DNA of 64,000 nucleotides, taken from contig OZ026520.1 in the NCBI GenBank assembly GCA_964019695.1, positions 93,190,913 through 93,254,912 of the forward strand, given 5' to 3'. Within the stretch, counting starts at the first letter, position 1. Each line of letters starts with the position of its first letter. The notes beneath the pieces were generated by a model, which saw only the letters and a program-made list of their open reading frames with translations, was not told where the DNA came from and did not search any database. Position numbers and translations under genes: made by a program. This DNA comes from Loripinus fragilis (Eukaryota; Mollusca; Bivalvia; Lucinida; Lucinidae). This document shows, piece by piece, positions 43,411-53,333 of this stretch.

Positions 43411-43553
43411 AGTCATTATCACAAAGTTCTTTTCTATTTCATCTCTATTGTTCCATATAACATGCCATTTTTTCGTCCTACAACTGAAACTGAAATAAAA
43501 AGATAAATCCATGCACCGTTGATGGTTTCCTCTGTTTGTATTCCCTTCCTTTT

Positions 43554-43730
43554 AGACTGGCTCCAATCCTTAAAACTATTTTTCATTAATGTGTCATATC
43601 ATATACTTGAAGCCAGTCTAACTGATAACTCTGTTTTAAGAAAAAAACAGAGTTATCAGAGTTAGACTAGTTACAAGTATATGATATGGCATATTGATGA
43701 AAAATTGTTTTGAGGACTAGAGCCAGTCTA
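43554..43730. repeat. HP5 full-length palindrome
   Basis: ttagactggctccaatcctt to gataactctgtttt then the complement back to aggactagagccagtcta. The core is ataactctg where the other copies have atggctctg, changed on both arms. Confidence 0.88.
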
Positions 43731-43782
43731 CCTTTCTTTTGAAATGATAAAATTACTTATCTCTTCATTCCTTTCTACACAG

Positions 43783-43965
43783 GTTTAGATAAACAAAACT
43801 TTTGAGCGTAAAATTGTAAATATTTTCTTACCCATAATTTTCAGCATACGTTTTGGGTGCTCAAAATAACCATCTCATTGAGACGGTTCTTTTGAATACC
43901 CACAACATATGTTTTGGTTGAGAAATAAGAAACTATTTCTGTTACACACTCTTAACTAAAGTCGT
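43783..43965 (-). repeat. HP1 element
   Basis: aggtttagataaacaaaact left end, core gtgctcaaaataaccatctc attgagacggttcttttgaa, right end acactcttaactaaagtc. Confidence 0.82.
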
Positions 43966-43974
43966 GTTGCTAGC

Positions 43975-44150
43975 AACAACTTTTGTCGTCTGCTGATAAC
44001 CTTTCCCCATTAGTTTAGACCAAGATCAGAACCGACAGAAAGCCAGTCCTGATCTGTATCCAAAGTGTTTGACACTTTGATAGTGTTCCAGAAAGTTAAT
44101 TTTGAAAAAAAGTCAGTGCATGAAAAATTACTCCGTCTCAAAGAGTTAAT
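43975..44150 (+). repeat. TA4 element
   Basis: cgtctgctgataacctttcc, gtttagaccaagatcagaac and gatctgtatccaaagtgttt gac. Confidence 0.68.
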
Positions 44151-44299
44151 TTTAAATATTTTACAGGAGATGATTAGTATAAGAATTTATGCTTGTTTTC
44201 AAATCCTGTTGATCTTTTCTTTGTTTATCATGCTATTGTATACTTGTAATTGAATTGAAGTTGATAAAATATTGTTTACACTAATTTTAAATTTTACAG

Positions 44300-44495
44300 A
44301 ATATGGTCTCTGCTCTGAGTGATGTGTTACACGAGAAGCATTCTTCCCATTGGCGGCGACTTAATCTTGAAAATGGCGGTACTGCAGACCTGATTGTGAA
44401 ACTGGAAACTTACCTATACACGCTGGCATCAGCTCTGGAACTCACATCGGAACAAGAATCTCCAAGACCTTATAATATCATCACAGATAGTATTG
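44300..44495 (+). CDS. CELSR: CELSR exon 15: GAIN domain, helical part
   Basis: Residues 890-954, phase 0 in, phase 1 out. It reads NMVSALSDVLHEKHSSHWRR, GTADLIVKLETYLYTLASAL and NIITDSI. It corresponds to the vertebrate segment with LL.HFE.Y...VA and PFVIVTANM. Similarity is moderate, but the position and the phase fit leave little doubt. Confidence 0.9.
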
Positions 44496-44555
44496 GTAAG
44501 AGAAAATCACTAGACATGTTTCTTTTGATGGCCCAAAACATATGTTAAGACACAT

Positions 44556-44795
44556 TATATGGGCCTGGATACGCCAAACCAGTCTTCGGGGTTTTCGACA
44601 AAGCGAGTTACAAACCTGTCTCCTCAGCTACAGTGACTAGCTAGAAAACTGAAATTTCACCTGTAGCAAGTTTATATATGGTACTTTCCGAAAAGCGAAT
44701 AACAAAGGCACCGATCAGACTGCGCGAGCGCAGGCTGGTCGGCGCCTGTGTAGTTCGCAAACATCCGAAGACAGATTTTCTGGCGTCGAGAGAGC
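44556..44795. repeat. HP3 element
   Basis: tatgggcctggatacgccaa at left, cagattttctggcgtcgag at right; dyad gatcagactgcgcgagcgca. Confidence 0.75.
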
Positions 44796-44869
44796 AGCTG
44801 TGGTGTAGTTAATAAATTATCTGCCTTGTAATCCAGGCATCTCAGGTCCAATCCCCAGCTTCTCCAGGG

Positions 44870-45270
44870 TTTGCACAGGCTAGAAAAGTACTTGAATTTA
44901 GAGGGCTTTCTTGAATAGTCCTTGAAAATCAAATCTGCCTTGAAAAGTACTGGAAAATCACTCAATAGCATTGAAAAGTCTTTGGATTATACCATTTTCT
45001 GTAGGACTCCGCACAGTTGTTATAGACCTAAATCATTATAAAATTGTTGTGTCTTTATTTGGTGAAGCATATGCTGCACCAAATAAAGGCACAACAATTT
45101 TATATTAATTTTCTGAGACTAATTTCTCCATTATCTCAGTCTAGCATTTCTGAAGTAGACTTTTAACACTTAAATTGGTAATTTTCATAAACTTGTAGTC
45201 CTTGAGAACTGTAGGAATGTGTTTTAGATGTCCCTGAAAAGTCCTTGAATTTTACTCAAACTTGCCTGTA
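44870..45270 (+). repeat. Diverged repeat with embedded palindrome
   Basis: agtacttgaatttagagggc and gaaaagtactggaaaatcac resemble 5926-6060. At 45030-45110 a palindrome has arms aaattgttgtgtctttattt ggtg / caccaaataaaggcacaaca attt. Confidence 0.6.
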
Positions 45271-45680
45271 TAAACCCTGTTCTCAAGTCTGTTGGATGAG
45301 ACTTAAACCTGTGGTCCTGTCCCCATATGACCTTTTTTGTTGATGGGATGTTTAAATCAAATTTGCAAATATTTGACCCAATCCATTTAATATGCATAGC
45401 TCTCAAAATTTTATACTCTGTTTTAAAAACAGTGTAGATCCAGATAGTGAAGGCCGAGTTCCGACCACTTCTCCCGCAGGAGAAGCTGGATCAGGGTCTA
45501 CATTGTTTGACTTACCATCTACATTGTTTGACTGACCAAAACATATGTTGTGGGTACTCAAAGAAACTGTCGTCTTTTGAGCGTAAGAAAATAGAACATG
45601 TAACAATTGTTCACTTTAAAAAGTTGCTTATTTAGATAGTAGTGCAGTACAGCAATATATCACACCTTTTTGTGTTTCAG

Positions 45681-45824
45681 TGGTTGGAGTGGACACACTG
45701 AGCAAGCGTAATTTCTCCGGGAAGAGTATTCCGAAGTACAACAACATAGTAAAGAACAGTATGTTTGATGAAGACACCGGTATCTACATTCCTCAGTCAG
45801 CCATAAAGGAAGCTCCATATACTG
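45681..45824 (+). CDS. CELSR: CELSR exon 16: GAIN domain
   Basis: Residues 955-1002, phase 1 in, phase 1 out. It reads VVGVDTLSKRNFSGKSIPKY then DTGIYIPQSAIKEAPYT. The vertebrate equivalent is LAVDIFDKLNFTGAQVPRF. NFS is a conserved glycosylation sequon at the NFTG position. Confidence 0.92.
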
Positions 45825-45841
45825 GTAAGAACTCTTTTCAT

Positions 45842-46087
45842 GTGAGCCGTTACATGTGATTTCCAACAATTAGGCATTATGATAAGTGTAGACTCAGACG
45901 AGCCTGGGCAGCCTCCTTTTAAGCATAGAACCTCCAAATGATGTTCAGTCAGTAGCTTAACACTCATAGGATATTCAAGCGACTTTTAAAGACTCTGATC
46001 AGAATGCGTAAATGTGCAGGCTGGTCTGAGCCTTTGCTGGTCGCATATACCACATTGTTGTAAATCTCATGTCGTGGTTCATATCAT
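45842..46087. repeat. HP4 element
   Basis: tgagccgttacatgtgattt at left, aaatctcatgtcgtggttca at right. Confidence 0.8.
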
Positions 46088-46189
46088 GTTTTCCCATGAG
46101 GGTCCAACAAGCCCTTTTCTGAATGCAGATTAATTTTAACACTACCTGGTCCCGAGGTTATACAACTCTTTTCATGCTCAACTCAGCTG

Positions 46190-46350
46190 AGTATGAAATT
46201 TATCCTGCTCATTATTGTTAAAATGCCAACAAATGTTGGCATTTTAACATTTATGAGCAGGATAAATACAACATCTTAGACTCTATATTTTCCACCATTT
46301 TAATTTTTATGAGCAATTGAAATTTCATGCTCAGCTTAGTTGAGCACAAA
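46190..46350. repeat. Nested palindrome
   Basis: ctcagctgagtatgaaattt atcctgctcat, core aaaatgccaacaaatgttgg catttt, then atgagcaggataaat and gaaatttcatgctcagct. Confidence 0.7.
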
Positions 46351-46574
46351 AAAAGTTTTATAATGCCATTGCCTTTATTACATAGATAAAGGGATGCATC
46401 AATTTCATTCAGAATTTATAGGAGGGTTAAGCATTGTTAAGTAGAGTCAAATTTAATTTTCAAGATTATAGGCAAAATATGTGAGTTATGACACTTTTTC
46501 AAATGGGTTTAACAGGTGACACATTCGATTCTTATAATTCTAGTTTTAAAAAAAGTTTCATGAATGCTATCAGA

Positions 46575-46660
46575 ATATCTAACAGTTTGTTTAGCCTGAT
46601 CTGGGCCCAACCATTTGTAAAGGTTATCAGCAGACGACACCAGCAGAGAAAGGTTTAATC
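46575..46660 (-). repeat. TA4 half, reverse
   Basis: gatctgggcccaaccatttg taaaggttatcagcagacga caccagcagag is the complement of the TA4 left part. Lies just upstream of exon 17. Confidence 0.65.
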
Positions 46661-46685
46661 TAAAAACATTTATTTTTCATTACAG

Positions 46686-46788
46686 ATTTCCTGTCCTCCA
46701 AAGCTCCTGTACCAAAAGCTTATGTAGGATATGTGATGTATCGATCCCTCGGAGATTTGTTACCAAAGTCATACTCACAGGACGTAAG
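46686..46788 (+). CDS. CELSR: CELSR exon 17: GAIN domain
   Basis: Residues 1003-1036, phase 1 in, phase 2 out (gta ag|gtaaga). It reads VGYVMYRSLGDLLPKSYSQD, matching the family's VVIYRTLGQLLPEHYDPD in GAIN subdomain B. Confidence 0.93.
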
Positions 46789-46954
46789 GTAAGAGAAAGG
46801 ACGGAATTGAATTTAAGTCTTAATGGGTATATGATTATAAATTTAGAATAACTGACATTTTTCTTGATATTGTTTGAAACATGTAGCCCGAATTTCCCAT
46901 TAGTTCACATTGTATGGCCTCTGTTTGGTTATCTTTTGGTCAGTCATGATTGGG

Positions 46955-47190
46955 AATTGTAGTGAAAAACCCTCATTTTGCTGCATGCAAATAACAAAGG
47001 CACAGACCAGCCTGCACAACCCATGCTGTCTGATCAGTGACATTGTTATTTGCATTGTTAAGTATAGCAGGTAAACTTGCAATGTGCAAAATTTCAATAT
47101 TATAACTAGCCTCAGTAGCTGAGCAGGCTGGTTTGAGTTTTACTTGGTTATAAATTCCTAACACAGGTTTTCTCTTGCCGAGGCCCAAAT
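46955..47190. repeat. HP3 element
   Basis: gtgaaaaaccctcattttgc at left, ggttttctcttgccgaggcc at right; diverged dyad in the middle. Confidence 0.68.
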
Positions 47191-47207
47191 CTATACTTTG
47201 CTTTTGC

Positions 47208-47405
47208 ACAGGCCTCCAGATAAGAGTGAATCCAGATTAAATAAATTTTTTTTTTTTAATATTTCTTAACCAAAACATATGTTGTGGGTGCTCAAAAGAA
47301 CAGTCTCAATGAGAAGGTACTTTTGAGCACACAAAACTTATGTTAAGATTGATAGGTAAGAAAATATTTACAATTTTACGATCAATTGTTTTGTTTTTCT
47401 TGACC
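47208..47405 (+). repeat. HP1 element
   Basis: caggcctccagataagagtg left end; core tcaaaagaacagtctcaatg agaaggtacttttgag. Ends about 20 bases before the acceptor of exon 18. Confidence 0.8.
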
Positions 47406-47426
47406 GATGCTTTTGTCTTATTACAG

Positions 47427-47597
47427 AGTGGTCTCGGGGAGACCAATGTCAATCAACAGTCCAGTGTTCACACTAATCCTCCGTGACAACAGATCTGAGG
47501 TGACTGGTCCCCTATATGAGCCAGTGGTCATCACATTTAAACAGCAGTTGTCAGTGAACAGAACCAGTCCACAGTGTGTCTACTGGGAGCCAGCAGG
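47427..47597 (+). CDS. CELSR: CELSR exon 18: GAIN subdomain B
   Basis: Residues 1037-1093, phase 2 in, phase 2 out. It reads RVVSGRPMSINSPVFTLIL, then PLYEPVVITFKQQ and QCVYWEPAG. RPVINTPVVSAMV, RPILVEFSL and VCVFWNHS are the vertebrate equivalents. The Cys and Trp that open the GPS motif are here. Confidence 0.94.
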
Positions 47598-48182
47598 GTA
47601 AAAATATTTATTTCTTAAGAAATCCTCTGTCATTGTTTTGCTATATTTACTGGATTATTTGTCTTGGGATTAAATTGTTATTATTGTACATATCAAGGCC
47701 TCACAGGTCAAAGTTTCCAAATGAAGATGTACTTCAATCCATGAAGTCTGTATTTTTTTCAACAACAGTGATCAACAGTGTAGGCACAAATGAAGTGCTG
47801 CATTATGCAGGATAAAATGCTGCATTATAATGCAACATTTCATCTGGGTCTTCACTGTTTTTGTCAGTTCTTGTTCAGGTATTTTCAATATACATAAGAA
47901 CTCCCCCACCCTTCCCGCACACTCACACAACATATTTTGCCAAAGTACTTGTTGACTTGACTTGCTGAGGTGTTTTCAGTATACAAAGGAAACAGCCCCC
48001 CCCCCCCACACCCACCCCCCAGTGGTCAGTGTAAGTTTGAATGGAAGATTTTTATATTTGTAGATTGCGTGGTGTTAAGAATCATACAGCTACTGAAGAA
48101 GCACCACCACCATTAAGGATTTTAAAAGGCTGTTGCATCATAAAGCAAAGATTATATTTGAAATTTTGTTCACTATTTTCAG
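47598..48182 (+). other. Intron 18
   Basis: No named repeat. It holds a short self-complementary stretch around 47795-47840 (tgctgcattatgcag followed by a related copy) and a C-run near 47996-48010. Nothing else recognised. Confidence 0.5.
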
Positions 48183-48309
48183 AAGCCGCTGGTCGACTGA
48201 TGGTTGTACTATGACAGACAGATATGTACAGAATGGAGACACATATGTCCAATGTTCTTGCAATCATCTGACTAGCTTTGCTCTGCTTATGGATGTATCT
48301 GATCAAGAG
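48183..48309 (+). CDS. CELSR: CELSR exon 19: GPS autoproteolysis site and tethered agonist
   Basis: Residues 1094-1136, phase 2 in, phase 0 out. It reads RWSTDGC, then CSCNHLTSFALLMDVSDQE. The GPS Cys pairs, Trp and the canonical H-L/T tripeptide are all present. Cleavage would fall between Leu (codon 48268-48270) and Thr (48271-48273), exposing TSFALLM as the tethered-agonist (Stachel) peptide. Known for the family: GAIN domains self-cleave at H-L/T or H-L/S. My inference is that this receptor can be cleaved. Confidence 0.95.
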
Positions 48310-48317
48310 GTAAGTTG

Positions 48318-48940
48318 TGGGATTTGTATTATACTTTTCACTCCCTTTATAACACTGCTTTGGGGTGCATGGGAATTGACTGTGTTATATAAAGGAACAG
48401 TTTTACATTTTAGGAATGATAGGAAAACCACCATGATCAGTGCTTGACAGGAGACCGAGGGGCCGCGGGTTCGAGCCTCACTGGCGTCACTGTGTTGTGT
48501 CCTTGAGCAAGAATATTAATCCTAGCTTAGTACTGGTTCAACCCAGGAAGACCCTTCCCTTTATAACTGAAAGATTGTTGATGGGACGTAAAGAATCAAA
48601 TCAAACAAACAAACAAAAACAAAATAATATTTTCACTCCCTTTATAACACTATGCTTTGGGGTCCATGGGAATTGACTACCTTATGTATTAATTGTTATA
48701 AAGGAATAATTTTACAAAGGAATGATTGAAAAATGACCATGATCAGTGGTAGAGTGCTTGATCGAGACCGAGGGGCCACGGATTCGAGCCTCACCAGCAT
48801 CACTGTGTTGTGTCCTTGAGCAAGACACATTTATCCTTGCTTAGTACTGGTTCAACCCAGGAAGACCCGTCCCGACATAACTGAAAAATTGTTGACTGGG
48901 AAGGGAAGTAAAGAATTGAATCAAACAAACAAATATTCCA
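48318..48940 (+). repeat. Tandem duplication carrying two SINE-A copies
   Basis: Two units of about 305 bases. Each has the same intron flank (ttcactccctttataacact, ctttggggt-catgggaatt, ccatgatcagtg) followed by a SINE-A (48437-48620 and 48740-48940). Confidence 0.88.
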
Positions 48941-49205
48941 TTCCTGTAGTTCCTTTGTAAAATGTAATGGCTAAAAAATAGATGGAGCCATTACATGACC
49001 TGTTTTATCCAAATCCATGTTATAATAAGGTTTGTTATAAGGTTCTGCACTATATATTGGATTCATGTACATGTTTATCGTTGGTTGTACTAACATGGCT
49101 ACAGAATGGATGTAGCTGATCAAGAGATGAGTTGTAGGACTTCATCGGTCCAGATAGGCAAAATTTGAGCGTGAAAAGCTTTTTTGATTTATATGGGTAA
49201 AAAGT

Positions 49206-49440
49206 ATACGGGCAGTGGCAGATCCAGAGGGGGTTTACGTGGTTCGCTTGAACCCCCTCCCTGCCCCCTGTTTTTAAATATCCTATGAAAATGAAATAAT
49301 TTGGTCTTAGTGAGACCAAATTATTTAATTTTCATGGGATATTTAAGAAAAGTGAGTTAAATCAGCAATGCGAACCTCCCATACCTTTATACATGCATGT
49401 ATGAACCCCCTTTCAAGAAATCCTGGATCCGCCCCTGACG
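49206..49440. repeat. HP10 element
   Basis: ggcagatccagagggggttt at left, aatcctggatccgcccctga at right; centre taatttggtcttagtgagac caaatta. Confidence 0.78.
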
Positions 49441-49461
49441 ATAACATTAAACCTTTAGCTT

Positions 49462-49810
49462 GTATAAATTAATTTATCATATGACATCGCGTCTGGGAGT
49501 GATATAATACCATGCAATAAAATGGATAAACCACTAGTGGTTTTATAGATTTACGGGAAACGTTATGACGTCCATAACAACGTTGCGTACATAATAACAA
49601 AAATAAAATGTTTTTATGGCAGAAATGAGATTTCAAAGAAATCTTAATGTCATATGATAAATAGAATCTAACACTCATGCTCTTGTATTATTGAATTTAT
49701 TAAACTCATTGCGAAAAAGAGATAAAATGCTCGGCAAGCCTCGCATTTTATCTCTTTTCCCCAACTCGTTTAATAAATTCAATAAAACATGAGCACTCAT
49801 GTAAGATCCT
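49462..49810 (-). repeat. HP8 element, reverse orientation
   Basis: tgggagtgatataatacca, aaccactagtggttt, then the palindrome gaatttattaaactc ... gagataaaatgctcggcaag and its complement, ending catgagcactcatgtaagat. Ends 29 bases before exon 20. Confidence 0.82.
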
Positions 49811-49839
49811 CTATGTATTTTTTCTGTTGTATATTTCAG

Positions 49840-50046
49840 TACATTGTCCCAGAACCAGTGACAATAGAGGTGATTGTGTATATATGTCTGCTCGTCAGTA
49901 TGGGTTGTCTCGTGTTGGCGTTCCTGGTACTGTTCTGCTTTAAACATCTCCAGTCCAACAGAACTAGTATCCACACTAACCTAGTGTTTGCCTTCTTCTT
50001 GTGTGCATTAGCATTTGTAGTAGGAGTCAACAGGACAGACAGTGAG
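49840..50046 (+). CDS. CELSR: CELSR exon 20: TM1 and TM2
   Basis: Residues 1137-1205, 69 codons, phase 0 in and out. Two hydrophobic spans: one from IEVIVYICLLVSMGCLVLAF, one from LVFAFFLCALAFVVGVN. They flank the basic loop FKHLQSNRTSIHTNL (vertebrate VRTLRSNLHSIHKNL). This begins the class B2 seven-pass domain. The end of an HP8 element lies about 30 bases upstream of the acceptor. Confidence 0.96.
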
Positions 50047-50105
50047 GTAAGATTTCATAACAATCTGAACCGGTATCCAGTATAAGGTACAAATCGGCAT
50101 GTGCA

Positions 50106-50336
50106 TTAACCCTTTACCCCATATGCTATATTTAGAACATTGCATCATTTTCTGTAAATAATTCAAATTTTCAAATATTTTCCACAAAATATTTTTATAC
50201 ATATCAGTAGTTTTGAAAGTATTATGGAAAATGGAACATTTGCTCCTCAGGAGCAAATGTTCCATTTTTCATAATACTTTAAAAAATCTTACATTTCAAA
50301 GGCGTTAAAAGGCGCTTGCGTGGAGTAAAGAGTTAA
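50106..50336 (+). repeat. TA1 element
   Basis: ttaaccctttaccccatatg at left, gcgtggagtaaagagttaa at right; centre gaacatttgctcctcaggag caaatgttcc. Confidence 0.86.
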
Positions 50337-50554
50337 GTGAAGATCCAAATCAGTCTGTGCATTTGCTCAGTCTGATCAGAGCCTTAGATTTCTGCCTAAA
50401 AAATGTTAGACCCTTGGCTATCCATAGACTGCCCATCAAAGACTGAGCAGACTGCACAAATGCGCAGGCTGATCCGAGTCTTTGATTGGTGCACATCACC
50501 CTTGTACCTTTTTCTGGACACCGGCTTGATTTATTTAATCTATTATCACAACCA

Positions 50555-50690
50555 GGGAGCACAGACACATTTATTCTTGCTTAGTACTGGTTCAACCCAG
50601 GAAGACCTGTCCCAACATAACTGTAAAATTGTTGACAGGGACGTAAAGAATCAAATCAAACAAAAAACAAACAAACAACACAAAACAACA
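50555..50690 (+). repeat. SINE-A 3' part
   Basis: gggagcacagacacatttat tcttgc then tagtactggttcaaccca and gttgacagggacgtaaagaa. Most of the head is deleted. Confidence 0.78.
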
Positions 50691-51026
50691 TAACCAATAT
50701 ACGCACTAATCTATTAAGAGATAGTTAACAAAAAAGTAAGTTATTAGTTTGGGAACATTAAAACCCTTGACACAGTTATCTTAAGTATAAAATTGCATTT
50801 TGATGCTCCAGTTTTTCCCATTGGGAGAAGTTGGCACTTAGTTTCCTCTGCAGCTTTCATAGCAAATACATTTTGCTGCAATTAATAATAAAAATAGTTA
50901 TCCCCAAAAATCAATTTGAAGAACATGAAAAATTGTGTTTAAGAGACAATCTTTTGACTTTTCTTTATAGTAATCTGGGATTGAAGAAATGAACAGAACT
51001 AACAACCAGCAACGGTTAGGGTGAAT

Positions 51027-51125
51027 TATTGAGACGGTTCTTTTGAGCACCCAAAATATATGCTTAAAGTTATGGGTAAGAATATATTTACAAGTTTACG
51101 CGGAATTTTTTGTTTATCTAAACCT
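51027..51125 (+). repeat. HP1 right half
   Basis: ttgagacggttcttttgagc acccaaaatatatgc and ttttttgtttatctaaacct; the left half is missing. Ends about 30 bases before exon 21. Confidence 0.72.
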
Positions 51126-51157
51126 ATGTATATTGTATGTGATCTTTTTCATTTCAG

Positions 51158-51378
51158 CTGTTCTGTAGACTGGTAGCCATAGCCCTCCATTATTTCTACA
51201 TGACTGGTTTCTCCTGGCTATTTATTGACATTCTTCACATTTATCGTATGTTGACGGAGATTAGGAACATCGACATTGGCACCATGAAGTTTTATTACCT
51301 GGTGGCGTATGTAATACCGGGAATTATTGTCAGTCTTGCTGTAGGACTCAACACAGAGGGATATGGCAATACTAAATT
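51158..51378 (+). CDS. CELSR: CELSR exon 21: TM3 and TM4
   Basis: Residues 1206-1278, phase 0 in, phase 2 out. It reads LFCRLVAIALHYFYMTGFSW, then HIYRMLTEIRNIDIGTMKFY and AYVIPGIIVSLAVGL. TM3 carries the Cys that normally pairs with ECL2. HVYRMLTEVRNIDTGPMRFY is the vertebrate loop, nearly identical. Confidence 0.97.
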
Positions 51379-51822
51379 GTAAGTTGCTTTCATAGTTTTA
51401 GTAAATAAAGCAAACATTTTGGTATAAAATTTCATATTTTCTCATAATTCCTTGCCATCAAGTCAATATTCTAATTTTAAAAAATGAGCAAATTGATGAT
51501 ATTGAACATTTTATATGATTTTTTTGCAGTTGATGAAAAATGCTCAAGATATGAGGTCATGCTAAATATTTTTATTTACTACACTCCTCCCCAATTTTTA
51601 TCCTGTTAACCTGCAGCATTCCAGTTGTATACAAGTATTTTCAATCATAATGGAAAACAGTGTGGATCCTGATTTGATGGCTTCGTTAGAAGCCAGCTGA
51701 TCTGGATCAACAGTGTTTTCATAAAAGGATAAATCTGGGTTCAGTAGGAAAATGGTAAAAATGTTAGTTAAGTTTTCCTAGGAATAAATAGTTTACTGTA
51801 AAGTATATTTTATGTGATTTAG

Positions 51823-52012
51823 ACTTAGGAGACAACCATATTCAAAATTTTCATTTTTATTTTTAGGAGGTATATCGTCAGATATACGGTCGGAAATTTA
51901 GTTTTATGGCGACGTGCGAGCAAAGCGGTAAAACGGGGGTAAAACATGATTTCCGAACGTGTATCTGATGATATACCTCTCAAAATGAAAATTTTGAATA
52001 TGGTTATCCACA
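51823..52012. repeat. HP9 element
   Basis: caaccatattcaaaattttc at left, gaaaattttgaatatggtta at right; inner aggtatatcgtcagatatac / gtatctgatgatatacctct. Confidence 0.83.
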
Positions 52013-52224
52013 TTCTAATGCGCTATTACAGTCTTGTCTCGAATTAGAGTGCTGTGAGCCGCACGTCATCCAAAGAATGTGACGTAATTAATGACGTTAA
52101 ACTATTTCCTACAGTTTATTGCAGGATATACGGTCGCAAATTTTTGACATTATCCAATCAGACATCACGTTATAAAAACAAATGCATTAGAATGTAATTC
52201 ATATTTCTATTTTTACCTTTTCAG

Positions 52225-52371
52225 CTGCTGGTTAAAAATGTCGGACAAGTTTATCTGGAGTTTTGCTGGACCAATCACCTTCTCTGGAATCCTCAGTGTA
52301 TTTGTGTTTGTCATGTCAATGAAGGCTTTCTGTCGGGAGAAAATCACAGTCACAGATGTTACGTCTATCAG
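52225..52371 (+). CDS. CELSR: CELSR exon 22: ECL2 and TM5
   Basis: Residues 1279-1327, phase 2 in, phase 2 out. CWLKMSDKFIWSFAGPI carries the ECL2 Cys-Trp and the conserved IWSFAGP, followed by TM5 (FSGILSVFVFVMSM) and the start of ICL3 (KAFCREKITVTD). ICL3 differs from vertebrates. The donor is ag|gtttgt. Confidence 0.95.
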
Positions 52372-52639
52372 GTTTGTGTTTAAAATTTCAGAATTATAAT
52401 TATTCTAACAAACAGAAAGGGCAGCCAGATCTGATTGGCTTTGCACTTTTTTCTTAGGCCTAGCTATTACAAATATTTTAGGCAGATACGATACATTCTG
52501 ATGCACTTGCTTTTGTAACACGACGTCTGATTGGATAACGTCAAAAATTTGAGACAGTATACATCATTTCATTTGATGATGTACGCCTTTGTGCAGCTTT
52601 ATATGGCTTGCAACGCTCCAATTGGAGCTCAAACTGTAG

Positions 52640-52812
52640 AAGTGCATCATAATGGGGATAAACATACTCAAAATTTCCATTTGGGTAGGCATATCGTTGG
52701 ATATACATTTGGAAATCATGTTTTACGGCTCTGCTGGTTTGTCGCCATAAAACTAAATTTCCGACCATATATCTGATGATAAACCTACCCAAATGAAAAT
52801 TTTGAATACAGT
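52640..52812. repeat. HP9 element
   Basis: gggataaacatactcaaaat at left, ttttgaatacagttatccc at right; inner gtaggcatatcgttggata / tatctgatgataaacctac. Confidence 0.8.
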
Positions 52813-52839
52813 TATCCCCTAAACTATTTTCTAATGGAT

Positions 52840-52990
52840 CAGTTTAAGCATATGCTTTGGGACATGAAAAGAACATTTTGGGTGCTAAAAAGTCTCATTT
52901 AGATGGTTCTTTTGAGTACCCAAAACTTACGTACTAGTTCAGAAATAAGAAAAAAAACTTCCTGATTTGCTCCCTCTTATTTGGAGGCAT
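52840..52990 (-). repeat. HP1 element, degraded
   Basis: ttgggtgctaaaaagtctca and gatggttcttttgagtaccc aaaac; ends poorly kept. Confidence 0.65.
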
Positions 52991-53164
52991 GACAGATTTT
53001 TCATAAATAATAGATAGTTTTTCATGATTTTTTCCTGACTGCACATATGGGTGAGGTCATCCAGGCCAAATGTTTGATATTCATGTTCTATACACAGGCA
53101 TATAATCATAAAGTATTCGCCAAGTTTGATATATTGTTGGAATTTACTTCTTTTCATATTTCAG

Positions 53165-53333
53165 AGTGGGACTATTTGCCAACATTATTATCCTGATGCT
53201 GTGGGCGTTGATTTGGGTGATTGGGCTTCTAGCAGTGAACTACAATGTTTCAGCCCTGAACTATTTCTTTGCCATTTTGTTTCTGTCACTTGGGGTCTTC
53301 GTCTTCCTGATCTATATTCTAGCAAGCAGCAAG
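53165..53333 (+). CDS. CELSR: CELSR exon 23: TM6 and TM7
   Basis: Residues 1328-1384, phase 2 in, phase 0 out. TM6 includes ILMLWALIWVIGLLAVNYN, equivalent to vertebrate TATWLLGLLAVNSD. TM7 is LNYFFAILFLSLGVFVFLIY. The exon ends LASSK just inside the membrane. Confidence 0.96.
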
